A stretch of DNA of 64,000 nucleotides from assembly GCF_019457535.1 (NCBI RefSeq), contig NZ_CP080417.1, positions 1,426,001 through 1,490,000 on the forward strand. The letters run 5' to 3'. The translations under genes and the position numbers were made by a program. This DNA comes from Shewanella halotolerans (lineage in GTDB: Bacteria > Pseudomonadota > Gammaproteobacteria > Enterobacterales > Shewanellaceae). Below are positions 1-8,684 of the stretch, piece by piece. Numbering within the stretch: position 1 is the first letter of the stretch; every line of letters begins with the position of its first letter. The notes beneath the pieces are model-generated. The model was given only the letters and a program-made list of their open reading frames with translations, was not told where the DNA came from and did not search any database.

Positions 1-572
1 AGACTATTGTCAGTCGGGAAGTCTCGCCACTGGCGCCCAATGTGATCACCGTAGGCTCGATTCACGGCGGCTCGAAACATAACATCATAGGCAACGAGGT
101 GAAGCTACAACTCACGCTACGCTCATACGATCCTAAGGTGCGCGAGCAGCAGATCGCCGCCATCGAGCGACTCACTAAGGGGATCGCCATCAGTGCGGGA
201 CTGACCGAGGCCGAGTGGCCTGATGTGCATGTGCATCAGGAGGAGAGCATTCCATCGACCTATAACGATCCGGAGCAGACAGCTAAGGTCAGGGCCAGCA
301 TCGCCAAGCAGCTGGGGGATGATAATGTCCTGGAGGCATCACCTGTGATGGCGGGAGAAGATTTTGGTCTGTATGGCTTAACGCCCGCCAAAAGGCCAAT
401 CACCCTGTTCTGGTTAGGCGCTGTGCCCGCGGCCGATTATGCGGCCAGTCAGGTATCGGGCGCGAGTCTCCCCTCGCTGCATTCCAGCAAGTTTGCGCCC
501 GATTATCCCGTCGCCATCGAGGCCGGAGTGCAGGCGATGAGCCGTGCGGCCTTGGATCTGTTTAAGGAATAG
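1..572 (+). CDS. M20-family amidohydrolase, C-terminal part
   Basis: The reading frame is open from base 3, so the gene begins before the window; 189 residues are visible. The segment resembles the end of hippurate or N-acyl-amino-acid amidohydrolases of peptidase family M20, which split acyl-amino-acid amide bonds with a two-metal centre. Visible family signatures are SIHGGSKHNIIGNEV (dimerisation domain), the late motif MAGEDFGLY, where the Glu is a usual metal or catalytic residue, and LHSSKF near the end, which supplies a metal-binding His. The first metal-binding residues are outside the window. A good terminator follows at 618-643. The exact substrate cannot be read from this fragment. 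Confidence 0.85.
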   Translation, partial: TIVSREVSPLAPNVITVGSIHGGSKHNIIGNEVKLQLTLRSYDPKVREQQIAAIERLTKGIAISAGLTEAEWPDVHVHQEESIPSTYNDPEQTAKVRASIAKQLGDDNVLEASPVMAGEDFGLYGLTPAKRPITLFWLGAVPAADYAASQVSGASLPSLHSSKFAPDYPVAIEAGVQAMSRAALDLFKE

Positions 573-617
573 CGCGTTAACGGGTCGATATTTAAGAGCA
601 CTAGAAGTGTTTAAGGT

Positions 618-643
618 AGGGCTGGCATGTGCCAGCCCTTTTT
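618..643 (+). terminator. Rho-independent terminator of the amidohydrolase gene
   Basis: An 8-bp perfect stem GGGCTGGC / GCCAGCCC with loop ATGT is followed by five T. It lies 46 bases after the stop codon. Confidence 0.85.
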
Positions 644-695
644 GCTGTAAGGACTTAGTTGCTAAGGAAGGGGAGTTGTTAGGTCTGAGTAGTTG

Positions 696-1502
696 CTAGG
701 GCAGAGTTGGAGTATCGAAGCCGTAGCTGGCCAGAATTTTCTGCCCCTGTGGTGACAGGATAAAGAGCGCCAGATCCGCCGCATGGGGCTGCGCATCCTG
801 AATGACGGTCAGGCCGTAGTTGGCGCCGACGCTCAGGTTTTCAGGCAGCTGCACTATCTTGAGGGGCTTGACCTCTTTCTGCGCCAGCACGGCGTTGGTG
901 CAGTAGGTGAGGAAGATATCCGCCCGCTTGTTCTCCATCACCCAGCCATAGGGATTACGGCCTTTAGGTGGCTTGGCACTGTCCGGGCCGCCGGTTAGCT
1001 TAAGTGCCTTGGCTTCCAGCTGCTGCTGGGCGCCGGATGAGATGGCCTCGGCGCGCTCGAATACCTTAAAGGCGTAGTCACCGGCGGGGTCTGCCTTAGG
1101 GGTCGAGGTGCCAAGACGTATCTTGCTATTGAGCATCTGGGTCAGCAGAGTATCGCTTGAAAGTTCGACCTCAGGCTGCGCCAGGGCGCAGAGCTTGTTG
1201 CGGGCAAACATTACCACATCGCCGCTGCGTGCAGCTTGGCTCAAAGTAGTAGGATGCTTCATGTTGGCCGAGGCAAAGAGATCCACCTTCTCACCGGATT
1301 CGATACGCGCTCTAAGCAGTCCAGATGGAGCAAACTGAGGGGCAACCTCGCTATGGCCCTTGGCCTGATAGGCGCCAATCACCTCTGTCATGGCGGCCTT
1401 GAGGCTGCCAGCGGCGCGAAATTCGATGGGCGCCTCATGGGCCGTTACCTGAGCGCTCATGCCTGCGATGAAAAGCGTGCCTAGAAACCACTGATATTTC
1501 AT
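696..1502 (-). CDS. ModA-like periplasmic substrate-binding protein
   Basis: The product is 268 residues, close to ModA of E. coli (about 257). It has a signal peptide (residues 1 to about 21, ending TAHE) and the ModA-type opening FRAAGSLKAAMTEV, in which the Gly-Ser stretch normally contacts the oxyanion. Motifs such as PSGLLRARIESGEKVDLFASAN and YGWVMENKRADIFLTYC fit the molybdate/tungstate binding family. No modB or modC permease or ATPase gene is adjacent, so it either serves a distant transporter or has diverged in ligand. Upstream, the 409-base gap holds two palindromes. Family assignment is good; molybdate as ligand is an inference. Confidence 0.75.
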   Translation of the reverse strand: MKYQWFLGTLFIAGMSAQVTAHEAPIEFRAAGSLKAAMTEVIGAYQAKGHSEVAPQFAPSGLLRARIESGEKVDLFASANMKHPTTLSQAARSGDVVMFARNKLCALAQPEVELSSDTLLTQMLNSKIRLGTSTPKADPAGDYAFKVFERAEAISSGAQQQLEAKALKLTGGPDSAKPPKGRNPYGWVMENKRADIFLTYCTNAVLAQKEVKPLKIVQLPENLSVGANYGLTVIQDAQPHAADLALFILSPQGQKILASYGFDTPTLP

Positions 1503-1911
1503 GATTAAAATCCCTGTTTGTCATAGATTGGCCTATCAAACCTGAGATTTTGTCCCTGGGCAATAGACGGCTTTAGGCGGCAAGTTAACTTGCTACAGGG
1601 ATCGCTGAATTAAGTGGCGGGCGAGACAAAATGTCGCGCCTTGGATTGACCAGGTTATGGATGGCGCACTGATGAACAGCCTGCATCAACCACAGCTTGG
1701 CTTTTCCTTACTCAAACTATCTGCATCACTCATACACTTTAGGCTTATCTATTATTTCATCGGGTAGATTTGCTGCTGAGCTCTCACAATTGACCATCTG
1801 TTTTGCATTGTTTTAATGCCTGGATATATTACACTGAAAAAATATTTTATTAAAAATCAATTGGTTAAAATTATTCTGCGTATTTCGCGCAGGCGTTAAT
1901 AGAGAGTTGGT
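1503..1911. other. Intergenic region with two palindromes
   Basis: There is no credible gene in these 409 bases, which separate two divergent genes and must hold both promoters. A perfect 14-base palindrome GCAAGTTAACTTGC lies at 1580-1593 and an 8-of-9 inverted repeat GGCGAGACA / TGTCGCGCC at 1620-1640. The last 120 bases are AT-rich (for example TATATTACACT near 1825), which suits the promoter of the lipoprotein gene. Confidence 0.5.
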
Positions 1912-2499
1912 ATGTTTACAATTTCGACAAGAAAAACACTTTTGGCTTTTATCGGGGTAACACTTGTTACTGGCTGCGCTACGGGCAATACGCCTGAGTC
2001 GAAGAAGGCCAATGCCCGTCAGGAGACCCAGGAGGCTTTGACAAGTATCTATGCACAGCATCCGGGGGCTAAGCGCGCGGTGGCGAACTCGATTGCCCAC
2101 GTGGTCTGTACCGGCAGCAACAGTTATCTGTTTGCGTTATCGACGGGGGGCGGCATCTGTGTACTCAGCGAAGGCGGCAAGAACAGCTACTATCGTTTTG
2201 CGACAGGCGGCGTTGGTGCCGGGATCGGCTGGAAACAGGTGGCCTTCGTGCAGGCCTTCATGAAGCCTGATGCGCTGAAAAGATTTAAGGACTCAGGCTA
2301 TGAGGGCCAGGCCCAGGCGGAGGCCAGTGCCAAATATGAGGAGAGTGGCGATCAGGTGTCGGCCAATCAGTCGGTGGATCTCGACGGGGTAAAAACCTAT
2401 CAGGTTAACTTGATGGGAGCGGCGGCGCAGGCGACCGTACAAGGCTATAAGTACTGGCCGACCGACTTCAGCGAAGATTTCATGCAAAACCGGCAGTGA
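1912..2499 (+). CDS. Probable outer-membrane lipoprotein, SYLF/YSC84-like
   Basis: The 195-residue product has a short charged start, a hydrophobic stretch and the lipobox VTGC (Cys about residue 22), so it should be lipidated and anchored in the envelope. The centre has Gly-rich motifs, STGGGICVLSEGGKNSYYRF and TGGVGAGIGWKQVAFV, reminiscent of the SYLF (YSC84) lipid-binding domain, though the match is by eye. The start ATG follows AGAGAGTTGGT. A hairpin at 2517-2541 follows the stop. The function is unknown; the lipoprotein call is firmer than the domain call. Confidence 0.65.
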   Translation: MFTISTRKTLLAFIGVTLVTGCATGNTPESKKANARQETQEALTSIYAQHPGAKRAVANSIAHVVCTGSNSYLFALSTGGGICVLSEGGKNSYYRFATGGVGAGIGWKQVAFVQAFMKPDALKRFKDSGYEGQAQAEASAKYEESGDQVSANQSVDLDGVKTYQVNLMGAAAQATVQGYKYWPTDFSEDFMQNRQ

Positions 2500-2516
2500 T
2501 CTCTGCCTTGAAAAGA

Positions 2517-2541
2517 CAATCGCCAGCGAGTCTGGCGATTG
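2517..2541 (+). terminator. Hairpin after lipoprotein gene
   Basis: A 10-bp perfect stem CAATCGCCAG / CTGGCGATTG with a 5-base loop begins 18 bases after the stop codon. There is no clear T run, so it may stabilise the mRNA end or act as a weak terminator on either strand. Confidence 0.5.
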
Positions 2542-2567
2542 ACGCTAGCCTGAGGATTCGTTAGCGC

Positions 2568-2699
2568 TTAGTAGAGCATCAGGCCGATCATCCGGCCGAA
2601 GAAAAATGCGGTGAGACACAAGAGTCCCAATAACGCCAGAGCGACAAGTGGTTTTAGTAATTCGGGGGTGGCGTCCCATGCCTTGAGTAGTGAGTTCAT
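2568..2699 (-). CDS. 43-residue single-pass membrane peptide
   Basis: A complete small reading frame encodes 43 residues starting MNSLLKAWDATPELLKP and continuing into one hydrophobic segment (about residues 17-42, rich in Leu, Ala and Phe, with an Arg in FFFGRMIG). The start ATG is preceded by AGGAAACAAGG, a good ribosome binding site at the right distance. I do not recognise a family. The peptide is probably an inner-membrane protein with a short cytoplasmic or periplasmic head. The coding case rests on the start site, frame integrity and membrane-like composition. Confidence 0.55.
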   Translation of the reverse strand: MNSLLKAWDATPELLKPLVALALLGLLCLTAFFFGRMIGLMLY

Positions 2700-2883
2700 C
2701 CTTGTTTCCTCATGCCAATTTACACATTCCGTTTTGCCCATCCATTAGCCTTCACCGACGCAGTTTAGTCTAGTTAGCTATCGATGCAACAGGCCAAGCT
2801 TGGATTGGGTCTTAGTTTGAAGCCAGTCATAGCATAAACGCAGATTGTGACACAATAAAGTCGCAGGCACTGCCTAAGCTATT

Positions 2884-2944
2884 GCTCAAGCCATTTTTCA
2901 GTCATTCAAGCCATTTTTCAGTCATTCAAGCCATTCAAGTCATT
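2884..2944. repeat. Short tandem repeat, 20-base unit
   Basis: The unit tcaagccatttttcagtcat occurs twice in a row (about 2887-2926), followed by degenerate copies of tcaagccat and tcaagtcat. It lies 24-80 bases after the stop of the minus-strand binding-protein gene that ends at 2968. Confidence 0.75.
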
Positions 2945-2967
2945 GACTGTGTGAGGCAGAAGTCATG

Positions 2968-3963
2968 TCAGTGGCTGACCTGACTTGGTGCGAAAAAGCT
3001 CTCTCTTATCCTTTCTGTCTCACCGCTGGCACGCATTTTCTCAAGTTCGTCGGCCAGGGCGTGAGCCTTACTGCCGGGCATCAACAACAGTCTTCTGTTG
3101 GCGATGGAATCGGCTTGGCCGGGATCGTAATCAGGATTGGGTGAGGCCTTAAAATAGCGACTCGCCCGTGAAAACCCCAGATACATGTCGCGTATCGGCT
3201 CGCAACATTCTGGGTGAAGCTTGAGCTCGGGATGAGGATGGTGGGCCAGCTCAAACCTTAAAGTGGTCTCATCATAGCTGAAGAAGTCGCCCTTGCGGGC
3301 AATCAGTAGCTCAAAGGCCTGGGCGGCATCCATCTCCGGGGGACGACGGGTGATTATGCCCTTAGGAATGCCATCGAGATCATAGCCCCCGGGTGAGATG
3401 AGTAGCACATAGGGGGTGCCGACCAACTCGTTAAGGGAGCTGATTTGTGCTAGGTCTTTGTGGCTGATGCCTGTGTAACGTTCATAGAGGCCATTGGCAA
3501 TGAAGTAGCTGTACTGATTACGCTTTTGTGTAAAACCAAAGCCCGGATAAAAGTCCACCTTGCCCAGACGCATTTCTCTGAGTATCCGCTTCTTGGGAGC
3601 CCTGAGCACCTTGAGGGTACAACCGATCCGCTCTGCCGCCTTCTGGTACAGGGCGAGATAGAGCCCTTGGTTATTCGGCTCGGCATGTATGTAAGGCAGG
3701 CGCTCGCTGGTGCGATAGCCCATGGTGAGTTCGCAGGAAGCGGCGTTAGCGCTGAGTGTTAGGGAAAATGTGAGTGTGAGTGTAAGCGCGAGTGTATGGG
3801 CTAGTGACAAGGAGGCCTTATGAGGGATGCGTGTGAGGCGAGCCTTTTGCCCCGTCAGGCCAGCAGTATTCCCAGGACTTGCCTGTAACATACTTTGTGC
3901 TCGCTTGGTTAATCCCATGAACCAATCATCCCTATTACGCATTGAATCCCTTTTTACTGCCAA
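2968..3963 (-). CDS. Family-3 periplasmic solute-binding protein
   Basis: The mature part (from about residue 73) begins ASCELTMGYRTSERLPYIH and resembles amino-acid-type solute-binding proteins (SBP family 3); KVDFYPGFGFTQKRN is typical of the ligand-binding lobe. It is likely periplasmic. No transporter permease is adjacent, so it may be a stand-alone sensor-like protein. The frame starts with some 50 hydrophilic residues before a signal-like segment built of repeated Leu-Thr and Leu-Ala pairs (about residues 55-72). That start is unusual: the true start may lie further in, or the signal has a long n-region. Ligand unknown. Confidence 0.65.
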   Translation of the reverse strand: MAVKRDSMRNRDDWFMGLTKRAQSMLQASPGNTAGLTGQKARLTRIPHKASLSLAHTLALTLTLTFSLTLSANAASCELTMGYRTSERLPYIHAEPNNQGLYLALYQKAAERIGCTLKVLRAPKKRILREMRLGKVDFYPGFGFTQKRNQYSYFIANGLYERYTGISHKDLAQISSLNELVGTPYVLLISPGGYDLDGIPKGIITRRPPEMDAAQAFELLIARKGDFFSYDETTLRFELAHHPHPELKLHPECCEPIRDMYLGFSRASRYFKASPNPDYDPGQADSIANRRLLLMPGSKAHALADELEKMRASGETERIRESFFAPSQVSH

Positions 3964-4052
3964 CTTTTATCGATTTGCGTCAAGTTGTGCCTAGTCGCGC
4001 CAAGAGCGGCTTAGGCTGAATGATAAATTTAGCTTATCTTGCAATTGGTTAG

Positions 4053-4304
4053 CTATTTCATTGTTGCCTTACCACCAATTATCTTAAAAGCGGGTACGCC
4101 TCTAATCAAGGTATCGCGGGCAAAACACTGCTCGCAGTTTGGGCAATGGCAGGGCGTGTGCGTATCATCTTCTACGATGCGCTCCTTGAAGCATTTGAGC
4201 AGGGCACCTTTACCCCCCTTACGATACTTAAATAGCCGGGTCTTACACTGGGCACAGAAGATTTCGACGGTGCGACTGGGCGCTTTCTTGTTGGGGCGGG
4301 CCAT
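4053..4304 (-). CDS. Small zinc-binding protein with CxxC and CxCxxCxxC motifs
   Basis: The 83-residue product (MARPNKK start) has CAQC near residue 17, a single Cys in the middle, and CHCPNCEQC near residue 53, a pattern that would hold one or two zinc ions. The N-terminus is basic. This suggests a nucleic-acid- or protein-binding zinc ribbon. I do not recognise a named family. An upstream in-frame TTG would add two residues, but ATG at 4304 is more likely. No clear ribosome binding site precedes it. It is a single-gene unit, convergent with nothing and divergent from the acylase gene at 4474. Confidence 0.6.
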   Translation of the reverse strand: MARPNKKAPSRTVEIFCAQCKTRLFKYRKGGKGALLKCFKERIVEDDTHTPCHCPNCEQCFARDTLIRGVPAFKIIGGKATMK

Positions 4305-4473
4305 GGGCAAAAAAAGAGGATGTGAAAAACTGGGTTTAGGATACCAACTAATCGCCAGTGGTTCGAATTTTCCCTTGGGAATCTTCCGTTAGGAAGCGGT
4401 CAATTGATTCCTTGTGAAGGTAAACCGAATCTCGCTATAGTAGTGACCAGGTATCAAGGATTGACCTTACTTC

Positions 4474-6810
4474 ATGATAAAAATAATAAAACGAATAACA
4501 ATTGCGGGATTGGCCTTACTTTTTCTCGTTTCAATCGCCGTGTATGTCGCGCTGCACCTTAGCCTGCCCAAACTCTCTGGCGAGGTTCAAACTAGTCAGA
4601 TCTCGGCCAAGACCAGTATAGGGCGGGACCGTCTGGGCACAGCGGTGATCCATGCCGAGAATCGTCAGGATGCCGCCTTTGCCCTGGGATTTGCCCATGG
4701 CCAGGACAGGTTTTTTCAGATGGATCTGCTCAGGCGTAACTCTGCCGGCGAGTTGGCCGAGCTGTTCGGCAAGCCTGCGGTAAAACTCGATGAATCGCGC
4801 CGCTTTCATCAGCTGAGAAAGCGCGCCGAGCATATCTATCGCCATCTGCCCACCGCCCAGCAACAGCTGTTGCAGCGCTATGCCGACGGCGTCAATCGCG
4901 CGCTCACCGCCCAGTCACTGCCCTCGTTCGAGTATCTGTTGACCCGCGCCAAGCGTGAGCCATGGCGACCCGCCGACAGCCTGCTGGTGATCTACAGCAT
5001 GTATCTGGATCTGCAGGGCAACGGCCTCAAGCGCGATCTCGCGCTTGATCATATCGAGCGCCGCTTCGGTTCGCAGATGCGCAGTTTTATCACCCAGACC
5101 TCAAATTATCAGGCGGCACTGGATAACAGCCTGTTTCCTTCCGATCCACCGACAATTCCAAAGCTAAGTCCAAGCGTCGGTCTACAACAGAGTACGGTCT
5201 CGACCCTGGCCCAACGACTGGCGGTGACCATAGAGGAGCCGGTAGAAGTGGGCAGCAACAACTGGGCGGTGACCGGCAAGATGACCCGCACCGGCAGCGC
5301 CATGCTGTCAGACGATATGCACCTCTCCTTCGCCGTGCCCATCATCTGGTACCGCGCGCAGCTAAACTACCCGGATGGTGAGGGAAAGGCGGTGCAGGTG
5401 ACCGGCGTGTCACTGCCCGGCGCACCGGCGATTGTGGTCGGCAGCAATGGCAAGCTGGCCTGGGGCTTTACCAACGCCTATATCGACACCGCCGACTGGG
5501 TTGCGCTGGCCGAGGATGAGCCGCTTGAGGTGGTCCACGAGACCATCAAGCTGCCAGAGGGGGAGCAGGACTATGCCATCACGCTGTCGCGCTTCGGTCC
5601 GGTTCGCCGCCTGGGGGAACAGGCCTATGCCCTCGCCTGGGTAGCCCATCAGGAGTATGCGGTCAACATGGAGCTGATGGCGCTGGAGCAGATAGATAAT
5701 GTGCCTGAGGCGATGGCCAAGGCCAGCGGTTTCGGGATCCCGGTGCAGAACCTGATGCTGGCCGATGACAAGGGCCACGCCGCCTGGCAGCTTGCCGGCG
5801 CCGTCCCCGCGCGCACCAATAGCAGCGATATCGCCCAGCCAAGTGAGGAGATAGTCTGGGATAAGTGGCAAGAGAGAGACGATGAGTTGCCGTCGCTTCA
5901 AGATCCCGTCAGCGACAGGCTGTGGAGCGCCAATGCCAGGGTGATGTCGACCCAGGAGGCGGAGCGTTACGGCGATGGCGGCTACGCCCTGGGGGCCAGG
6001 AGCGCGCAGATCCGTGACCGGCTGCTGGAGCAGGAGCTGTTCGATGAGAGCGACTTCTATCGCATTCAGCTCGATAATCAGGCTCGCTTCTACCGTCCCT
6101 GGCAGGCTTTTCTGTTGGAGAGCTTGATGCGCGAGCCCAAGCGTTTTGCCAAGGATATTGTGCAGATCCGTGACTGGCAGGAGTGCGCCTGCGCCGAGTC
6201 GGTGGGCTTTACCTTGGTGAAAGCGTTTCGCAGTCAGATATTGGATAGTGCCTTTGCGCCGGTGGAAGCCGAGCTAAATAGCGCCCAGCTGAGTCTCTCT
6301 GTGCTCAAGCGCTATCTGGAACCCGCCATCTGGCAACTGCTCAAGCAGCAGCCTGTCGACTGGCTGCCACAAGATGTTATCAGCTGGGATGAGTTGGTGA
6401 TCGCCAGCTATGTCGCCGCCCGCGACGAACTGCTAGATAAATACAGCGAGGATGGCGAGCTGAGCGCGCTTAATTGGGGCCGGGTGAATACGCTGGCGAT
6501 ACAGCATCCCTTTAGTCGCCAGTTCCCGCTGCTGAGTCGCTGGTTGGATATGCCCAAGGTGGCCGGTTTTGGCGATACCTTCATGCCGGCGGTGCAGCGC
6601 AAGAGTTTCGGCGCCTCCCAGCGTTTCATCGTGCAGCCCGGCTATGAAGAGCGGGCCATCATGGTGATCCCCGGCGGCCAGTCTGGCCACCCCTTATCGA
6701 AATATTACCGCGCCGGCTTTAGCGAGTATGCCCGCGGCGCGGCGACACCGCTGCTGCCGGGAGAGATAGAGGCCAAGCTGACTCTGACGCCGAGTCAGGC
6801 GCAAGATTGA
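4474..6810 (+). CDS. Penicillin acylase family (S45) Ntn-hydrolase precursor
   Basis: The 778-residue protein has an N-terminal hydrophobic signal or anchor (residues about 8-30) and the organisation of S45 acylases: an alpha region with DAAFALGFAHGQDRFFQMDL, a spacer, and the beta chain whose catalytic Ser begins the motif SNNWAVTG (in EVGSNNWAV, about residue 261). These enzymes mature by autocleavage before that Ser and hydrolyse amide bonds of penicillins or acyl-homoserine lactones in the periplasm. The substrate is not evident. The gene converges on pfaD, with a shared terminator at 6845-6876. Confidence 0.88.
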   Translation: MIKIIKRITIAGLALLFLVSIAVYVALHLSLPKLSGEVQTSQISAKTSIGRDRLGTAVIHAENRQDAAFALGFAHGQDRFFQMDLLRRNSAGELAELFGKPAVKLDESRRFHQLRKRAEHIYRHLPTAQQQLLQRYADGVNRALTAQSLPSFEYLLTRAKREPWRPADSLLVIYSMYLDLQGNGLKRDLALDHIERRFGSQMRSFITQTSNYQAALDNSLFPSDPPTIPKLSPSVGLQQSTVSTLAQRLAVTIEEPVEVGSNNWAVTGKMTRTGSAMLSDDMHLSFAVPIIWYRAQLNYPDGEGKAVQVTGVSLPGAPAIVVGSNGKLAWGFTNAYIDTADWVALAEDEPLEVVHETIKLPEGEQDYAITLSRFGPVRRLGEQAYALAWVAHQEYAVNMELMALEQIDNVPEAMAKASGFGIPVQNLMLADDKGHAAWQLAGAVPARTNSSDIAQPSEEIVWDKWQERDDELPSLQDPVSDRLWSANARVMSTQEAERYGDGGYALGARSAQIRDRLLEQELFDESDFYRIQLDNQARFYRPWQAFLLESLMREPKRFAKDIVQIRDWQECACAESVGFTLVKAFRSQILDSAFAPVEAELNSAQLSLSVLKRYLEPAIWQLLKQQPVDWLPQDVISWDELVIASYVAARDELLDKYSEDGELSALNWGRVNTLAIQHPFSRQFPLLSRWLDMPKVAGFGDTFMPAVQRKSFGASQRFIVQPGYEERAIMVIPGGQSGHPLSKYYRAGFSEYARGAATPLLPGEIEAKLTLTPSQAQD

Positions 6811-6844
6811 TTCATAGGGTCTCGGCATTAGATGTTTAAGCCAA

Positions 6845-6876
6845 CAAAAAAAGCCACCCTGGGGTGGCTTTTTTTT
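6845..6876. terminator. Bidirectional terminator between acylase gene and pfaD
   Basis: An AAGCCACC / GGTGGCTT stem is flanked by a run of A on one side and of T on the other. It can end both the plus-strand acylase transcript and the long minus-strand pfa transcript. Confidence 0.9.
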
Positions 6877-6912
6877 GATCTAGCTAGAGTCCGAGTTAGC
6901 CGATGGTCAGGC

Positions 6913-8550
6913 TCACGCCAGCGCCACCTGGGGCTTGTAACGCAAGAGCTCGCCAGGTAGCTTGATCCCCTGTGCCTTGATGGCGTTGACCCGCGCAAGA
7001 TAAGCGGCGCCATACATCAGGTGCTTGGCCAGATCCACCGCGTGACGTTTACTGTAGTCATCCAGATAGCTGCCCTTGGCCCACTGGTTGAAGGCGCCCA
7101 GCGCGGGGCCAGCCCAGATCTGATAGTCCATCTCGCGGCCCTGTTCGCCGGTGTTTGACCAGCGGCTCGACAGCCCCAGGTACCAGCGGAAGATCAGTGC
7201 CATCTTACGCTTGGGGTTACCCTCGGCACGCTCAATTTGCTTAGGGTCGCGCTCGTTGAAGTGGGCGACTGTGCCGGCCCAGATCTCATCCAGGCTGGCG
7301 CGAAACACCTGTTTCTCCAACTTGTCGCGCTCATCGACAGGTATCGCCTCTATCGAATCGTAGCGGCTGTAGATCTCATACAGCTTATTGGCGCGCATGG
7401 GGAAAAGGGTGCCGCGCTTGACCACCTGCAGCTTAACGCCCATCTCAAACATGTCGGCGGCCGGCGCCATGGTGACATCGGCCATCTCTGTGGTGGCCAG
7501 CAGCTTGCGGGTGTGTTCGCTGGCGCCCGCCTCGACACAGGACTGGTTGATGGAGCCTGTGACTATGTAGGCCGCGCCCATGTTGAAGGCGGCTAGGGCA
7601 GCATCTGGGGTGCCTATGCCGCCGCCACAACCGACGCGCAGTGGCGTGGCATATTGATACCTGTCCTGGATCTCCTCCTTGAGCGCCAAAATGGTCGGTA
7701 GCAGGGTCACCAGAGGGCGGTTATCCGTGTGGCCGCCCGAGTCCGCCTCGGCGGTGATATCATCCGCCATGGGCACAGCCTGGGCCATCTCCATCTGATC
7801 ATGGGTGATCAAGCCCTCGTCCACCAACTTCTGCAGCATCTTTATAGGTGCTGGTTGCATAAACTTCTCGGCCACCTCGGTGCGGCTCACCTTGGCGATC
7901 ACCTTATTGCCTATGATGATGTGGCCGTTGGCGTCACGGCTCAGGCCAGCGGCGCGGTAGTAGACGATCTGCGGCGTCAGTCCCAGGAAGGCCGAGGCCT
8001 CGACCGTGCGGACCTTGTGCTTGAGGAAGAGCTCGACGCTGCCGCGCTCAAGCGCAGGCTCGCTCGGGCTGTGGATCAGGTTAAACATGTAGGGGCCATT
8101 AGGTAGCGCGGTTTGGATACGTTCGATCGCCTGCTCGACCCGGCTTGGGATGAGTCCTGCAGCGCCAAAGGAGCAGAGGATCCCAGCCTTGCCCAGGGCG
8201 ATCACTAGCTCTTCCGACGAGATGCCATTGGCCATGGCGCCAGCATAGTAGGCGTACTTGACGCCGTGCACCCGGCGAAAGTTGCCATCGCCCAGGCTCT
8301 CAGTGCCCAGGGCCGGGGTGAAGGCGCTGACCGGGTGGCCCGAGGCCTGAGCGCCCGAGCCTTGATTATTGGTCATCAGGCTCGCCTCGGTGGCGATGCC
8401 CACGCCCAGGTCACTGTCGTTGACCAGGTAGCAGGCGCGGCTGAAATCTTTAAGCGCAGTCGCCATGGCGGCCGTGTCGAAGCTGATTTTGCTGTCGCTT
8501 ACCTGCCAGGGCCAGGGAGAAAGCTGCTCGTTTGTGGTAGTCGGATTCAT
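6913..8550 (-). CDS. pfaD: PfaD, FMN-dependent enoyl reductase of PUFA synthase
   Basis: The 545-residue product is the trans-acting enoyl reductase of bacterial PUFA (EPA/DHA) synthases. It reduces enoyl-ACP intermediates bound to PfaA and has the nitropropane-dioxygenase-like TIM barrel that binds FMN. Visible motifs include FGAAGLIPSRVEQAIERIQ, GCGGGIGTPDAALAAF and YIVTGSINQSCVEAG, which form the flavin and phosphate site. It is the last gene of the operon, 134 bases after pfaC, while the earlier junctions overlap. The ribosome binding site is weak (AAGG about 11 bases before ATG), which may limit its translation. Its 3' end is closed by the shared terminator. Confidence 0.97.
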   Translation of the reverse strand: MNPTTTNEQLSPWPWQVSDSKISFDTAAMATALKDFSRACYLVNDSDLGVGIATEASLMTNNQGSGAQASGHPVSAFTPALGTESLGDGNFRRVHGVKYAYYAGAMANGISSEELVIALGKAGILCSFGAAGLIPSRVEQAIERIQTALPNGPYMFNLIHSPSEPALERGSVELFLKHKVRTVEASAFLGLTPQIVYYRAAGLSRDANGHIIIGNKVIAKVSRTEVAEKFMQPAPIKMLQKLVDEGLITHDQMEMAQAVPMADDITAEADSGGHTDNRPLVTLLPTILALKEEIQDRYQYATPLRVGCGGGIGTPDAALAAFNMGAAYIVTGSINQSCVEAGASEHTRKLLATTEMADVTMAPAADMFEMGVKLQVVKRGTLFPMRANKLYEIYSRYDSIEAIPVDERDKLEKQVFRASLDEIWAGTVAHFNERDPKQIERAEGNPKRKMALIFRWYLGLSSRWSNTGEQGREMDYQIWAGPALGAFNQWAKGSYLDDYSKRHAVDLAKHLMYGAAYLARVNAIKAQGIKLPGELLRYKPQVALA

Positions 8551-8588
8551 CTAATAAAAGACCTTTTTCGTCTTGGGCGACCCGGGAA

Positions 8589-8610
8589 CATGCCTGTTTT
8601 GTTAGGCATG
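8589..8610 (-). other. Hairpin in pfaC-pfaD junction
   Basis: A perfect 7-bp stem CATGCCT / AGGCATG with an 8-base loop sits in the middle of the only non-overlapping junction of the operon. No T run follows on the minus strand, so it is not a classic terminator; it could mark RNA processing or 3'-end protection. Confidence 0.45.
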
Positions 8611-8684
8611 GCCCGCATCGACCGATTTTCTTATGTTGCTCAATCTATGTGTTTTTATCGTGCTGTCTACATCTTTGTTTGTGC

